Below, in pieces: positions 14,752-21,565 of a DNA stretch of 25,438 nt (positions are counted from its first letter, which is position 1; the number at the start of each line of letters is the position of its first letter). This DNA is from Pseudomonadota bacterium. GTDB lineage: Bacteria; Pseudomonadota; Gammaproteobacteria; Acidithiobacillales; Acidithiobacillaceae. A model generated the notes under the pieces. It did not search any database. It was given only the letters and a program-made list of their open reading frames with translations, and was not told the DNA's origin. The stretch is from contig JAKAVW010000007.1 of the NCBI GenBank assembly GCA_021827445.1, positions 1-25,438 of the forward strand, given 5' to 3'. The translations under genes were made by a program, and so were the position numbers.

Positions 14752-15882
14752 ATGTCTGTACTAGATGATCTGCTGGTCTTGATGGTGGAAAAAAATGGTT
14801 CTGACCTTTACCTCACCGTAGGCTCGCCGCCGGTTATGAAAATTGACGGGCGGGCGGTTTCATTAGGGACGGAGACCCTGAAGCCGGGTCAGGTGTTGAA
14901 TCTGGCTAAGGAAATTTTGGGTATGGAGCGGTTGCAGGAATTCCAGCAGGAAAAAGAAATTAACATGGCCATCTCCGCGCCAGGGATTGGGCGTTTCCGA
15001 GTCAATGGCTTTTTTCAGCGCGGTGAACTGAGCTTTGTCCTGCGCGCCATTAAGACGCAAATTCCCAGCCTGGAGCAGCTCAGGCTACCGCCCATACTGA
15101 AAGATCTGGCCATGGCCTCTCGGGGGCTGGTGCTTTTCGTCGGGGCTACCGGTTCTGGTAAAAGTACTTCTCTGGCATCGATGATTCAGTATCGCAATCA
15201 GAATGCGGCGGGCCATATTCTCACGATTGAGGATCCCATTGAATTTCTTCACAAGAATGCGATGTCTATTGTCAATCAGCGTGAAGTGGGTATCGATACC
15301 TTGAATTACGAGCGGGCGCTGGAGAATGCCTTGCGGGAGGCGCCAGACGTTATCCTGATCGGTGAAGTGCGCAGTCGGGATACTATGGATCATGCCATGG
15401 CGTACGCAGAAACCGGACATTTGTGTATGTCGACCTTACATGCGAACAACTCGAATCAGGCCATTGAACGGATCATCAACTTTTTTCCGGAGGATCGTAA
15501 AAAACAATTGTTGATGGATCTTTCGCTTAATTTGCGCGCCGTGGTCTCACAACGCCTGTTGCCGATCAAGGGGCTGGGCGGGCGAGTCGCCGCGATGGAG
15601 GTGCTGATCAATACCCCGGCCATTGCCGATTTGATCTACAAGGGTGAAGTGGGCTTACTGAAAGATGCCATGGCGCGGACGAATGATGTGGGTATGCAGA
15701 CCTTTGATCAGAGCCTGCTGCAACTGTTTATGGATGGGTTGGTGGAATATGAGGATGCTCTGCGCGGAGCCGATTCGCAGAATGATCTGCGTCTTGCCAT
15801 CAAGCAGGAGTGCATGCGGCGTGGCGTAGAAGACCCTGGTGCCAGTACTTCTGCAGAAGGACAGTGGCGCATTCAGTCTTGA
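14752..15882 (+). CDS. pilU: PilT-dependent accessory retraction ATPase PilU
   Basis: PilU is a PilT paralogue that adds retraction force and generally needs PilT to act. The 376-aa product has Walker A GATGSGKST (131-139), Asp box ILTIEDPIEFLH, Walker B APDVILIGEVRSRD and His box TGHLCMSTLHANN. It lacks AIRNLIRE; the matching site reads NTPAIADLIYKGE, which separates it from PilT. It also has a longer C-terminal tail. AGGA at 14741-14744, overlapping the pilT stop, gives a seven-base spacer to this ATG. Its TGA overlaps a TTG start of the next gene. Confidence 0.96.
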   Translation: MSVLDDLLVLMVEKNGSDLYLTVGSPPVMKIDGRAVSLGTETLKPGQVLNLAKEILGMERLQEFQQEKEINMAISAPGIGRFRVNGFFQRGELSFVLRAIKTQIPSLEQLRLPPILKDLAMASRGLVLFVGATGSGKSTSLASMIQYRNQNAAGHILTIEDPIEFLHKNAMSIVNQREVGIDTLNYERALENALREAPDVILIGEVRSRDTMDHAMAYAETGHLCMSTLHANNSNQAIERIINFFPEDRKKQLLMDLSLNLRAVVSQRLLPIKGLGGRVAAMEVLINTPAIADLIYKGEVGLLKDAMARTNDVGMQTFDQSLLQLFMDGLVEYEDALRGADSQNDLRLAIKQECMRRGVEDPGASTSAEGQWRIQS

Positions 15883-17051
15883 GTGGCTGGTGGGTTCTGC
15901 TGGCCGCATGGTCAGCCTTGCTGGCCTGGCTGATACTGGTCCTTGGGCGGGGTACCTTTTGGCGGGCAGATTATCGTTTTCCCCTCAGAGAAAATGGCGC
16001 GCAGCGAAGCTGGCCGGAAGTGACCGCCGTGGTGCCTGCGCGCAATGAAGCAGAGGGTATTGGTGGCTGCGTAAGTGCGCTTTTAAGGCAGGATTACCCC
16101 GGTGTACTGCGGGTCATCGTGGTGGATGACCAGAGCAGTGATGGCACCGCAGAGCGTGCCCGAGAAGCGGCACACCGGGTGGCTGCTGCCCCCCGTTTGG
16201 AGGTGCTGAGCGGCGCGCCATTACCGGAAAACTGGGCGGGTAAAGTCTGGGCCATGGCCCAGGGGGTGACTGCGGCGGGGCTGGTGCCGCTGCTCTGGTT
16301 CACCGACGGCGATATCGTGCATGGGCCGAATGTCCTGCAGCGCCTCGTCACCCAGATAGAGGATCGGGATCGGTCACTAGTCTCTCTGATGGTGATGCTC
16401 TCCTGTCGCGGTTTTTGGGAGCGTTTTCTGATTCCGCCCTTCGTCTTCTTCTTCCAGATGCTGTATCCCTTTCCCTGGGTCAATAATCCGCGCCGGGCGC
16501 TGGCTGGCGCTGCCGGGGGATGCATGCTGCTGCGTCGGGAGACCCTCGAAAAGGCGGGCGGGTTTGCTGCCATGCGCGGGGCACTCATAGATGACTGCAC
16601 GTTAGCGGCTTTACTGAAGCCTCATGGAGCGATCTGGCTGGGTTTGGGAACCGAGAGTCATAGTCTGCGGGATTATCAGCGGCTTGGCGAAATATGGCGG
16701 ATGGTAGCCCGCTCCGCCTACGTGCAACTGCGGTTCAGCCCCTGGCGCTTGCTCAGGGCAACGTTAGGGATGGTTTTTCTCTATGCCTGGCCGGTAGGGG
16801 GACTGCTATTCGGTCTTTGGACGGAAAACATCTGGTTGGCGTTGCCCGCGCTGCTCGCCTGCCTGCTGATGTTGACGGTTTATCTGCCCACCTTGCGTCT
16901 TTACGCGCTGAACCCGTTCTGGATGTTCAGCTTGCCCCTTGCCGCCCTGCTCTATACGCTCATGACGTTGGATTCTGCCCGTCGTCATTATGGTGGCCGG
17001 GGCGGTGCGTGGAAGGGGCGGCATTACGGTACGCCTGGAGAGGAACAGTGA
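15879..17051 (+). CDS. hpnB: Hopene-associated glycosyltransferase HpnB (GT2)
   Basis: HpnB-type GT2 enzymes occur with hopanoid genes, and hopanoids are membrane sterol analogues common in acid-tolerant bacteria; the donor and acceptor are not settled. The product of about 390 aa has an N-terminal membrane segment ending in LGRGTFWRADYRFPL, the GT-A core VTAVVPARNEAEGI, VIVVDDQSSDGTA, NWAGKVWAMAQGV and LLWFTDGDIVHGP, then RGALIDDCTLA and three C-terminal hydrophobic segments. The start is uncertain: TTG at 15879 overlaps the pilU stop (TTGA), GTG at 15864 is in frame but only two bases from AAGGA. No other hopanoid gene is in the window. Confidence 0.9.
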   Translation: MSGWWVLLAAWSALLAWLILVLGRGTFWRADYRFPLRENGAQRSWPEVTAVVPARNEAEGIGGCVSALLRQDYPGVLRVIVVDDQSSDGTAERAREAAHRVAAAPRLEVLSGAPLPENWAGKVWAMAQGVTAAGLVPLLWFTDGDIVHGPNVLQRLVTQIEDRDRSLVSLMVMLSCRGFWERFLIPPFVFFFQMLYPFPWVNNPRRALAGAAGGCMLLRRETLEKAGGFAAMRGALIDDCTLAALLKPHGAIWLGLGTESHSLRDYQRLGEIWRMVARSAYVQLRFSPWRLLRATLGMVFLYAWPVGGLLFGLWTENIWLALPALLACLLMLTVYLPTLRLYALNPFWMFSLPLAALLYTLMTLDSARRHYGGRGGAWKGRHYGTPGEEQ

Positions 17052-17130
17052 ACGCACAGCCGTCGTATGGGGAGCGGGGTTGATCGCCGGTGCTCTGACC
17101 TTGCAGCCGCGATTCTGAGATTGGGCGCGC

Positions 17131-18258
17131 TCAGCGGTAATGCTGCAGATAGCGCCATTCGAAGGCGACCTTGGCCGCATGCCAGAGGGGATTGTGTAAA
17201 ACACTGGTCCGTTTAGGGTTGCGGTAGACCATGATACCGCTGTCCAGGGCATCGACAATGCAGATCAGTTCTGTGCGGAAAGTCTTATCTGCGGCCTTCC
17301 CTTGCAGATGCAGGAGCAGATTATGCACGGCGGTTTCAGCCTGCAGGTCGGCAGTATGTCCCTGCTTAGGCAGCCAGTCGGGGCTGCCCGTGTAGGATCC
17401 TGCATCGCCGACGACGAAGACACCTGGATATTTTTCCACGGTACAGTGCAGGTCGGACTGAAAAAAGCCGCCGACAGAGAGCGGCATGCCACTGTCGGTC
17501 GCCCAGTCCGGGCCGGTCATGCCCGGCATGAACAGGATCAGATCAGCAGGAATGTCGCCCCCCTCAGTCATCACCCTGTCGGCCGCGAAGCCGCTGATTT
17601 TATGGCCGATATGGGTGTGGATGCCACGTCGCTTCATCTCCGCGAGCAACTCCTCAACCGCTTTGGGACCTAGCCGATTACCCGGCTCCTTCATCGGATT
17701 AAAAAACACCAGCTCGATCTGCTCACGTTTGCCGATGCGTCGCAGATGGGTGTCGATCCCGAAAAGCAGTTCAAACACCGGGCCGCCGCGTACTGCGGTG
17801 GGTTCCAGAGGATTCCCCGCAAAGCCGAAGGCAATAGTCCCTTTATTCATCAGGGCTAGGCGATCGCGGATATTTTCAGCCGCATCAATGCCGTCGCAGA
17901 CGGCGAAACTGTACTCGATACCAGGCAGTTTGTGGAGTCCCCGCCCGCCACTGGCGATGATGAGCGCGTCATTCCGGACTTCGCCCTGATCGGTGATGAC
18001 CGTGCGGCCACCATCGCGCAGGCCGGTGACGCGGCCCGGACGGAATTGCACTCGCCGACGCTGAAAGAAATTGTCCAGCGGAATCCGCAGGTTCTCGCCC
18101 TGCCGCAGCCCTGTGGGAATCCAGATCAGGCTGGGGTAGTAAACAAACTCCGCCTTGGGCGCGATGACGGTGATTTCCGCATCGGGCATTTGGCGGCGCA
18201 GATGGCGGACGGCCGTCAGCCCGCCGAATCCCGCACCAATAATGGTCACTTGGGTCAT
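17131..18258 (-). CDS. Sulfide:quinone oxidoreductase-like flavoprotein
   Basis: SQR enzymes are FAD proteins bound to the membrane surface that oxidise sulfide and reduce quinone. The 375-aa product starts with the FAD fold VTIIGAGFGGLTAVRHL and FVYYPSLIWIPTG, has DALIIASGG in the middle, and ends with VFVVGDAGSYTG and LPKQGHTADLQAETAVHN, typical of SQR and related type II dehydrogenases. Cys121 (FAVCDGIDAAENI) and Cys333 (ELICIVDAL) sit where SQRs carry their two redox cysteines; Cys272 is extra. It is shorter than typical SQR (about 430 aa), so subtype and substrate are open. GAGGA seven bases before the ATG is a good site. The leader holds a possible attenuator. Confidence 0.78.
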   Translation of the reverse strand: MTQVTIIGAGFGGLTAVRHLRRQMPDAEITVIAPKAEFVYYPSLIWIPTGLRQGENLRIPLDNFFQRRRVQFRPGRVTGLRDGGRTVITDQGEVRNDALIIASGGRGLHKLPGIEYSFAVCDGIDAAENIRDRLALMNKGTIAFGFAGNPLEPTAVRGGPVFELLFGIDTHLRRIGKREQIELVFFNPMKEPGNRLGPKAVEELLAEMKRRGIHTHIGHKISGFAADRVMTEGGDIPADLILFMPGMTGPDWATDSGMPLSVGGFFQSDLHCTVEKYPGVFVVGDAGSYTGSPDWLPKQGHTADLQAETAVHNLLLHLQGKAADKTFRTELICIVDALDSGIMVYRNPKRTSVLHNPLWHAAKVAFEWRYLQHYR

Positions 18259-18277
18259 GTGCGATTCCTCAGAGTCG

Positions 18278-18300
18278 AAAAGCCTGGAAGGAGGCCAGGC
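18278..18300 (-). terminator. Terminator or attenuator hairpin before the SQR-like gene
   Basis: Read on the - strand, GCCTGG (18300-18295), a 7-base loop and CCAGGC (18287-18282) are followed by TTTT (18281-18278). It ends 19 bases before the SQR ATG. It may end trmB transcripts, or act inside the SQR leader. GGAAGGGG at 18322-18315 could pair with CTCCTTCC of the hairpin (8 bp, one G-U) and prevent it from forming. Confidence 0.6.
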
Positions 18301-18326
18301 CACGGACGGACCGACCCCTTCCTTGC

Positions 18327-18332
18327 AGTATA
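18327..18332 (-). promoter_or_regulatory. Candidate -10 for the SQR-like gene
   Basis: TATACT on the - strand (5/6 match) would place the transcript start near 18320 and give a leader of about 62 bases holding the hairpin at 18278-18300. No good -35 is visible. Confidence 0.4.
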
Positions 18333-18337
18333 TCCCA

Positions 18338-18472
18338 TCAGCGTACTAAAGCGCCTGGTAACCAGTCGTGGATGTCCATGCCGAACTGGCAAATATCCTC
18401 GCCGCGCAAGTCGGCAAACATGCTGTGCTCGCGCCTGAGGGAACATAAACAGTTGGAATGTTTGGTGCTCAC
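18338..18472 (-). CDS. Candidate 44-aa ORF coupled to trmB
   Basis: A GTG codon at 18472-18470 overlaps the trmB stop (GTGA) and opens 44 codons ending in TGA at 18338-18340. An internal ATG (codon 18, 18421-18419) would give 27 aa starting MFADLRGED. The protein has three cysteines (residues 8, 10 and 28), a WLPGALVR end and no membrane segment; I recognise no family. Codons in the second half mostly end in G or C like neighbouring genes. The coupling and clean placement before the SQR promoter support it; short length and lack of a separate ribosome site count against it. Confidence 0.4.
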   Translation of the reverse strand: MSTKHSNCLCSLRREHSMFADLRGEDICQFGMDIHDWLPGALVR

Positions 18473-19152
18473 GGGAGGCGCTGATAACAGAGATCATAGA
18501 CCTCATGCCCCAGTTGCTGTCCGCGGCGCTCAAAGCGGGTAAGGACACGGTTGTCGGGGCGGGGGGCATAACCCGTGCCGGGGTGGGCATTCTGCAGGCC
18601 TGGGGTAGCATTGAGAACAGTCAGCATCTGTTCGGCATAATCTGCCCAGTCTGTGGCCATCTGCAGTTCGCCGCCGGGCACCAGCAGGCGGCACAACAGG
18701 GCAGCAAAATCCGGCTGAATGAGGCGGCGTTTTTGCTGCCTTTTTTTCGGCCAGGGATCGGGGAACTGGACGATGATGCATTGCAGCAGGGCTTCGGGCA
18801 GGGTCTTCAACCAGGTGACGACATCATCATGAATAATACGCACGTTGCTGGTTCCGGCTTCCAGCAGTTGCAGCAGCAGAGACCCGACGCCGGGGGTGTG
18901 TACCTCGGCACCGATGCAGCCCCAGTCCGGCCGTTGCCCGGCGATGGCGGCCAGGTGCTCGCCGTTACCGAAGCCTATTTCCAGCAGGAGCGGCTTCTGG
19001 CCCTTCCAGGGATCCTCCCAGACGGCATGGGCATCTATCCGCCAGGCCGGTAAATGTTCCGCGACAGCGCGTGTCTGAGCAGCGGTGATGCGGCCCTGAC
19101 GCAGCACAAAACTGCGAATGGGGGGGTGACCGGTCTTGAGGGCTTCTTCCAT
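18469..19152 (-). CDS. trmB: tRNA (guanine-N7-)-methyltransferase
   Basis: TrmB makes m7G46 in the variable loop of tRNAs using S-adenosylmethionine. The 227-aa product has the SAM site LLLEIGFGNGEHLAAIA, the GAEVHTPGVG segment, IHDDVV, and the family catalytic block VQFPDPWPKKRQQKRRLIQ, then TDWADYAEQML and the TRFERRG substrate segment. Two ATGs are possible, at 19161 and 19152. No ribosome site precedes either, but TATAAT at 19165-19160 ends seven bases before the ATG at 19152, so transcription would start at or next to that codon (leaderless). It is divergent from purE, and its stop overlaps the GTG of a 44-codon ORF. Confidence 0.95.
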   Translation of the reverse strand: MEEALKTGHPPIRSFVLRQGRITAAQTRAVAEHLPAWRIDAHAVWEDPWKGQKPLLLEIGFGNGEHLAAIAGQRPDWGCIGAEVHTPGVGSLLLQLLEAGTSNVRIIHDDVVTWLKTLPEALLQCIIVQFPDPWPKKRQQKRRLIQPDFAALLCRLLVPGGELQMATDWADYAEQMLTVLNATPGLQNAHPGTGYAPRPDNRVLTRFERRGQQLGHEVYDLCYQRLP

Positions 19153-19165
19153 GACAGGCATTATA
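19136..19165. promoter_or_regulatory. Overlapping divergent promoters of trmB and purE
   Basis: On the + strand TTGAGG (19136-19141, 4/6), a 17-base spacer and CATTAT (19159-19164, 4/6) could drive purE with a leader of about 32 bases. On the - strand a perfect TATAAT occupies 19165-19160, placing the trmB start at its first base. The two -10 elements overlap, so polymerase cannot bind both at once. Confidence 0.45.
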
Positions 19166-19177
19166 ACCCGTTTGGCG

Positions 19178-19188
19178 CTAGGGCCTAG
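19178..19188. repeat. 11-bp palindrome between trmB and purE
   Basis: CTAGG-G-CCTAG is symmetric around one base. It lies in the purE leader and around the -35 position of trmB, so a bound protein could affect both. No known PUR-box resemblance. Confidence 0.35.
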
Positions 19189-19202
19189 AGAGGAGGGTGG
19201 GC

Positions 19203-19700
19203 ATGGAACATCCCTTGGTTGGTGTGGTGATGGGCAGCGACAGCGACTGGGAAGTCATGTGCGTTGCAATAGAACAGTTGCGGGCGCTGGCGATCCCCTG
19301 CGAACAGCGTGTCGTGTCCGCACACCGTACGCCGGATCTGCTCTTTGAATATGCCGTCAGCGCCGCACCGCGGGGACTACGCTGCATTATTGCCGGTGCC
19401 GGGGGCGCAGCGCACCTGCCAGGCATGTTGGCGTCCAAGACCATGGTGCCGGTGCTGGGTGTGCCAGTGCCGTCCAAACACCTGCAAGGCATGGATTCCC
19501 TGCTTTCTATCGTGCAAATGCCCAAGGGGGTGCCGGTAGCGACCTTTGCTATTGGCACGGCGGGGGCGGCCAATGCCGGTCTGTTTGCTGCGGCGATACT
19601 GGCCGGTACTGATGCGGGGCTGGCTCAGCGCCTGCAGGATTTCCGGGCGCGGCAGGCGGCGGCGATTATGGCTATGACCCTGCCTGAGGTTACCCTTTGA
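19203..19700 (+). CDS. purE: N5-carboxyaminoimidazole ribonucleotide mutase
   Basis: PurE class I converts N5-CAIR, made by PurK, to CAIR in purine synthesis. The 165-aa product has VVMGSDSDWEVM, SAHRTPDLLFEYA, IIAGAGGAAHLPGMLASKT, VLGVPVPSKHLQGMDSLLSIVQMP and GVPVATFAIGTAGAANAGLFAAAIL, all classic. A GTG at 19197 is in frame, but AGGAGG at 19191-19196 gives the ATG at 19203 a six-base spacer. The stop overlaps the TTG start of purK (TTGA). Confidence 0.98.
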   Translation: MEHPLVGVVMGSDSDWEVMCVAIEQLRALAIPCEQRVVSAHRTPDLLFEYAVSAAPRGLRCIIAGAGGAAHLPGMLASKTMVPVLGVPVPSKHLQGMDSLLSIVQMPKGVPVATFAIGTAGAANAGLFAAAILAGTDAGLAQRLQDFRARQAAAIMAMTLPEVTL

Positions 19701-20830
19701 TTTTGCCCGGCGCCACGCTGGGAATACTGGGCGGCGGACAGCTCGGGCAAATGTTTTGCCTCGCCGCCCGGCGTATGGGTTATGATGTCTGGGTGCTGGA
19801 CCCCGACCCCCATTGTCCAGCCGCTGCAGTGGCGGATCGGCACCTCTGTGCGGCTTACGAAGATGAAGTCGCTTTACGGGCATTGACCGATGCTTGTGCG
19901 GCGGTCACCACAGAATTCGAGAATGTGCCGCTGAGCGCTCTGGAACGTATTGCCCAGGCGGTGCCGATGCGCCCAGGCGCCAGGGCGGTGGCTATTGCTC
20001 AGGATCGTGCCCGAGAAAAGGCTTTCTTCCGCGACCTGGGTTTGGCTGTTGCACCTTTTGCGCTGCTACGCAGTAGCGCCGATCTGGCAGGCGCAGCGGC
20101 TACCATAACCTTCCCGGCCATTCTCAAAACCACGCGTTTTGGTTACGACGGGAAAGGGCAGGTGGAGCTTGCTTCCCCGGAAGATCTGCCTGGGGCCTGG
20201 GCGGCCATGGGGGGCGCGGACGCGGTGCTGGAGGCGCGCATTGCCCTGGCTCAAGAAATTTCTGTCGTTCTGGCTCGTGCCGCCGACGGCATGATGGTCT
20301 TCTATCCCATAGCCGAGAATGTCCATCACCGGGGTGTTCTCGACCAGAGTATCGTTCCGGCCCGCACGGCGGAAGCGCTACAGGATCAGGCTCGGCGCAG
20401 CGCCGTGCGTATTGCCGGGGCGTTGGATTATGTGGGGGTGCTCGCCGTCGAATTTTTTGTGGATAAGGCGGAGCAACTGCTGGTCAATGAGATGGCGCCA
20501 CGTCCCCACAACAGCGGTCATTTCACCATAGATGCTTGTGTGCACAGCCAGTTTGACCAGCAGGTTCGGACCCTTTGTGCCTTACCCCTCGGGGACACCC
20601 GTCTGATCAGCCCGGTGGTGATGATGAATCTGTTGGGTGATCTTTGGGAAAGTGGCACCCCGGACTGGGATGCACTACTGCGCCATCCACAGCTCAAGCT
20701 GTATCTGTATGGTAAGAATAAAGCCCGGCCACGGCGTAAAATGGGCCATGTGAATGCGCTCGCTGCGGATACCGGACGGGCCATCGCCGTTCTCGAAACC
20801 TTGCGCCGCGATTGGCACTGGCCGCGCTGA
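19697..20830 (+). CDS. purK: N5-carboxyaminoimidazole ribonucleotide synthase
   Basis: PurK is an ATP-grasp enzyme that carboxylates AIR with bicarbonate and ATP to N5-CAIR, feeding PurE. The 377-aa product starts with LGILGGGQLGQMFCLAA, then VTTEFENVPLSALE, ILKTTRFGYDGKGQ, the ATP-grasp EISVVLARA and YPIAENVHHRGVL segments, and ends with FVDKAEQLLVNEMAPRPHNSGHFTIDAC. The start is the TTG overlapping the purE stop, with GAGGT six bases upstream; another TTG two codons later is possible. The gene converges with dsbB, and only a GGCC-AGGG-GGCC hairpin without a T-run lies in the 35-base gap. Confidence 0.97.
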   Translation: MILPGATLGILGGGQLGQMFCLAARRMGYDVWVLDPDPHCPAAAVADRHLCAAYEDEVALRALTDACAAVTTEFENVPLSALERIAQAVPMRPGARAVAIAQDRAREKAFFRDLGLAVAPFALLRSSADLAGAAATITFPAILKTTRFGYDGKGQVELASPEDLPGAWAAMGGADAVLEARIALAQEISVVLARAADGMMVFYPIAENVHHRGVLDQSIVPARTAEALQDQARRSAVRIAGALDYVGVLAVEFFVDKAEQLLVNEMAPRPHNSGHFTIDACVHSQFDQQVRTLCALPLGDTRLISPVVMMNLLGDLWESGTPDWDALLRHPQLKLYLYGKNKARPRRKMGHVNALAADTGRAIAVLETLRRDWHWPR

Positions 20831-20865
20831 AGAAAACCGTATAATCGTTGTGGCGGCCAGGGGGC

Positions 20866-21378
20866 CTAGTTCTTGCCTTGGCGTCCGGCAAGCCATTGCG
20901 CGAGCCAGAGCAGTATGGCACAAGCGAGGAAGAAGACCAGGCTCCAGTGGGTGACGGGCCATCCGGCCAGGGTACGGATCCCGGCGGCGGCACAGGAGCC
21001 GTGTCCGGAAAGCGCCGAGGCGAAGTCTTTACCCCAAGGCCCGAAGCTGCGCTCACCCGGAAAGAGATTCACGGCTGCGCATCTCTCCACCGTGTGGGCT
21101 GCTACCGCGGTGAGATGCCACTGCCATCCGGCAAGTCCTGCGCCCGCTAGGGCATAGGCACTGGCCAGCAGCCATAGTCCGCGCCGCGCCGCGCCCGTCC
21201 AGCAGAGCCCCATCACGACGATGACCAGCACAGCGAGATTGGCCAGACGCTGATATATACAGAGACTACAAGGCGTGTAGTCCTTTGCAAATTGTAACCA
21301 GAGTGCCAGCGCAAAAGCGCTTGTTGCAGCTAGCACCACCAGTACGGCGATCAGTGAAGGTAAATGCCTGGCATTCAT
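20866..21378 (-). CDS. dsbB: Disulfide bond formation protein DsbB
   Basis: DsbB reoxidises periplasmic DsbA and passes electrons to quinone in the inner membrane. The 170-aa product has four membrane segments (about residues 8-28, 42-60, 67-85 and 140-162). The first redox pair is CSLC in TPCSLCIYQR; the second pair is the two cysteines flanking the periplasmic loop in VERCAAV and GHGSCAAAG. A longer frame starts at 21402, but the ATG at 21378 overlaps the stop of the preceding small gene (ATGA) and gives a normal DsbB N terminus. No DsbA is in the window. Confidence 0.93.
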   Translation of the reverse strand: MNARHLPSLIAVLVVLAATSAFALALWLQFAKDYTPCSLCIYQRLANLAVLVIVVMGLCWTGAARRGLWLLASAYALAGAGLAGWQWHLTAVAAHTVERCAAVNLFPGERSFGPWGKDFASALSGHGSCAAAGIRTLAGWPVTHWSLVFFLACAILLWLAQWLAGRQGKN

Positions 21379-21565
21379 GATGCGTTGAGTAAATCTCCCC
21401 ATTGCGCGTTATCGGGTAAGCTAAAGGATCGGCCCTTACTGCCTTCTTCGAGGTGGCGGGTATGGCTCAGTGCCTGCCAATAGGCCAGATCATGATCGCG
21501 GCCAGCATGATTCCACCAAACACTACGGATTGCGCTAAGTATTGAATGCTGCCGATGATTGTCAT
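21375..21565 (-). pseudogene. Small membrane protein gene with a -1 frameshift
   Basis: From the ATG at 21565, which overlaps the stop of the ArnT-like gene (ATGA), a 32-codon frame encodes a membrane segment (about residues 7-27, YLAQSVVFGGIMLAAIMIW) and stops at 21467. A second frame, with no ATG, GTG or TTG of its own, continues with AYWQALSHTRHLEEGSKGR and ends at 21375 in an ATGA overlap with dsbB. One added G at TGGCC near 21488 joins the two into 63 aa plus stop: a single-span protein with a polar tail. I recognise no family. It may be a sequencing error, a recent mutation or programmed frameshifting. Confidence 0.6.

Noticed and set aside
20831..20865. TATAAT and GGCC-AGGG-GGCC hairpin between purK and dsbB as promoter or terminator
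   Set aside because: The genes converge here, so a promoter has no target, and the 4-bp stem has no T-run.
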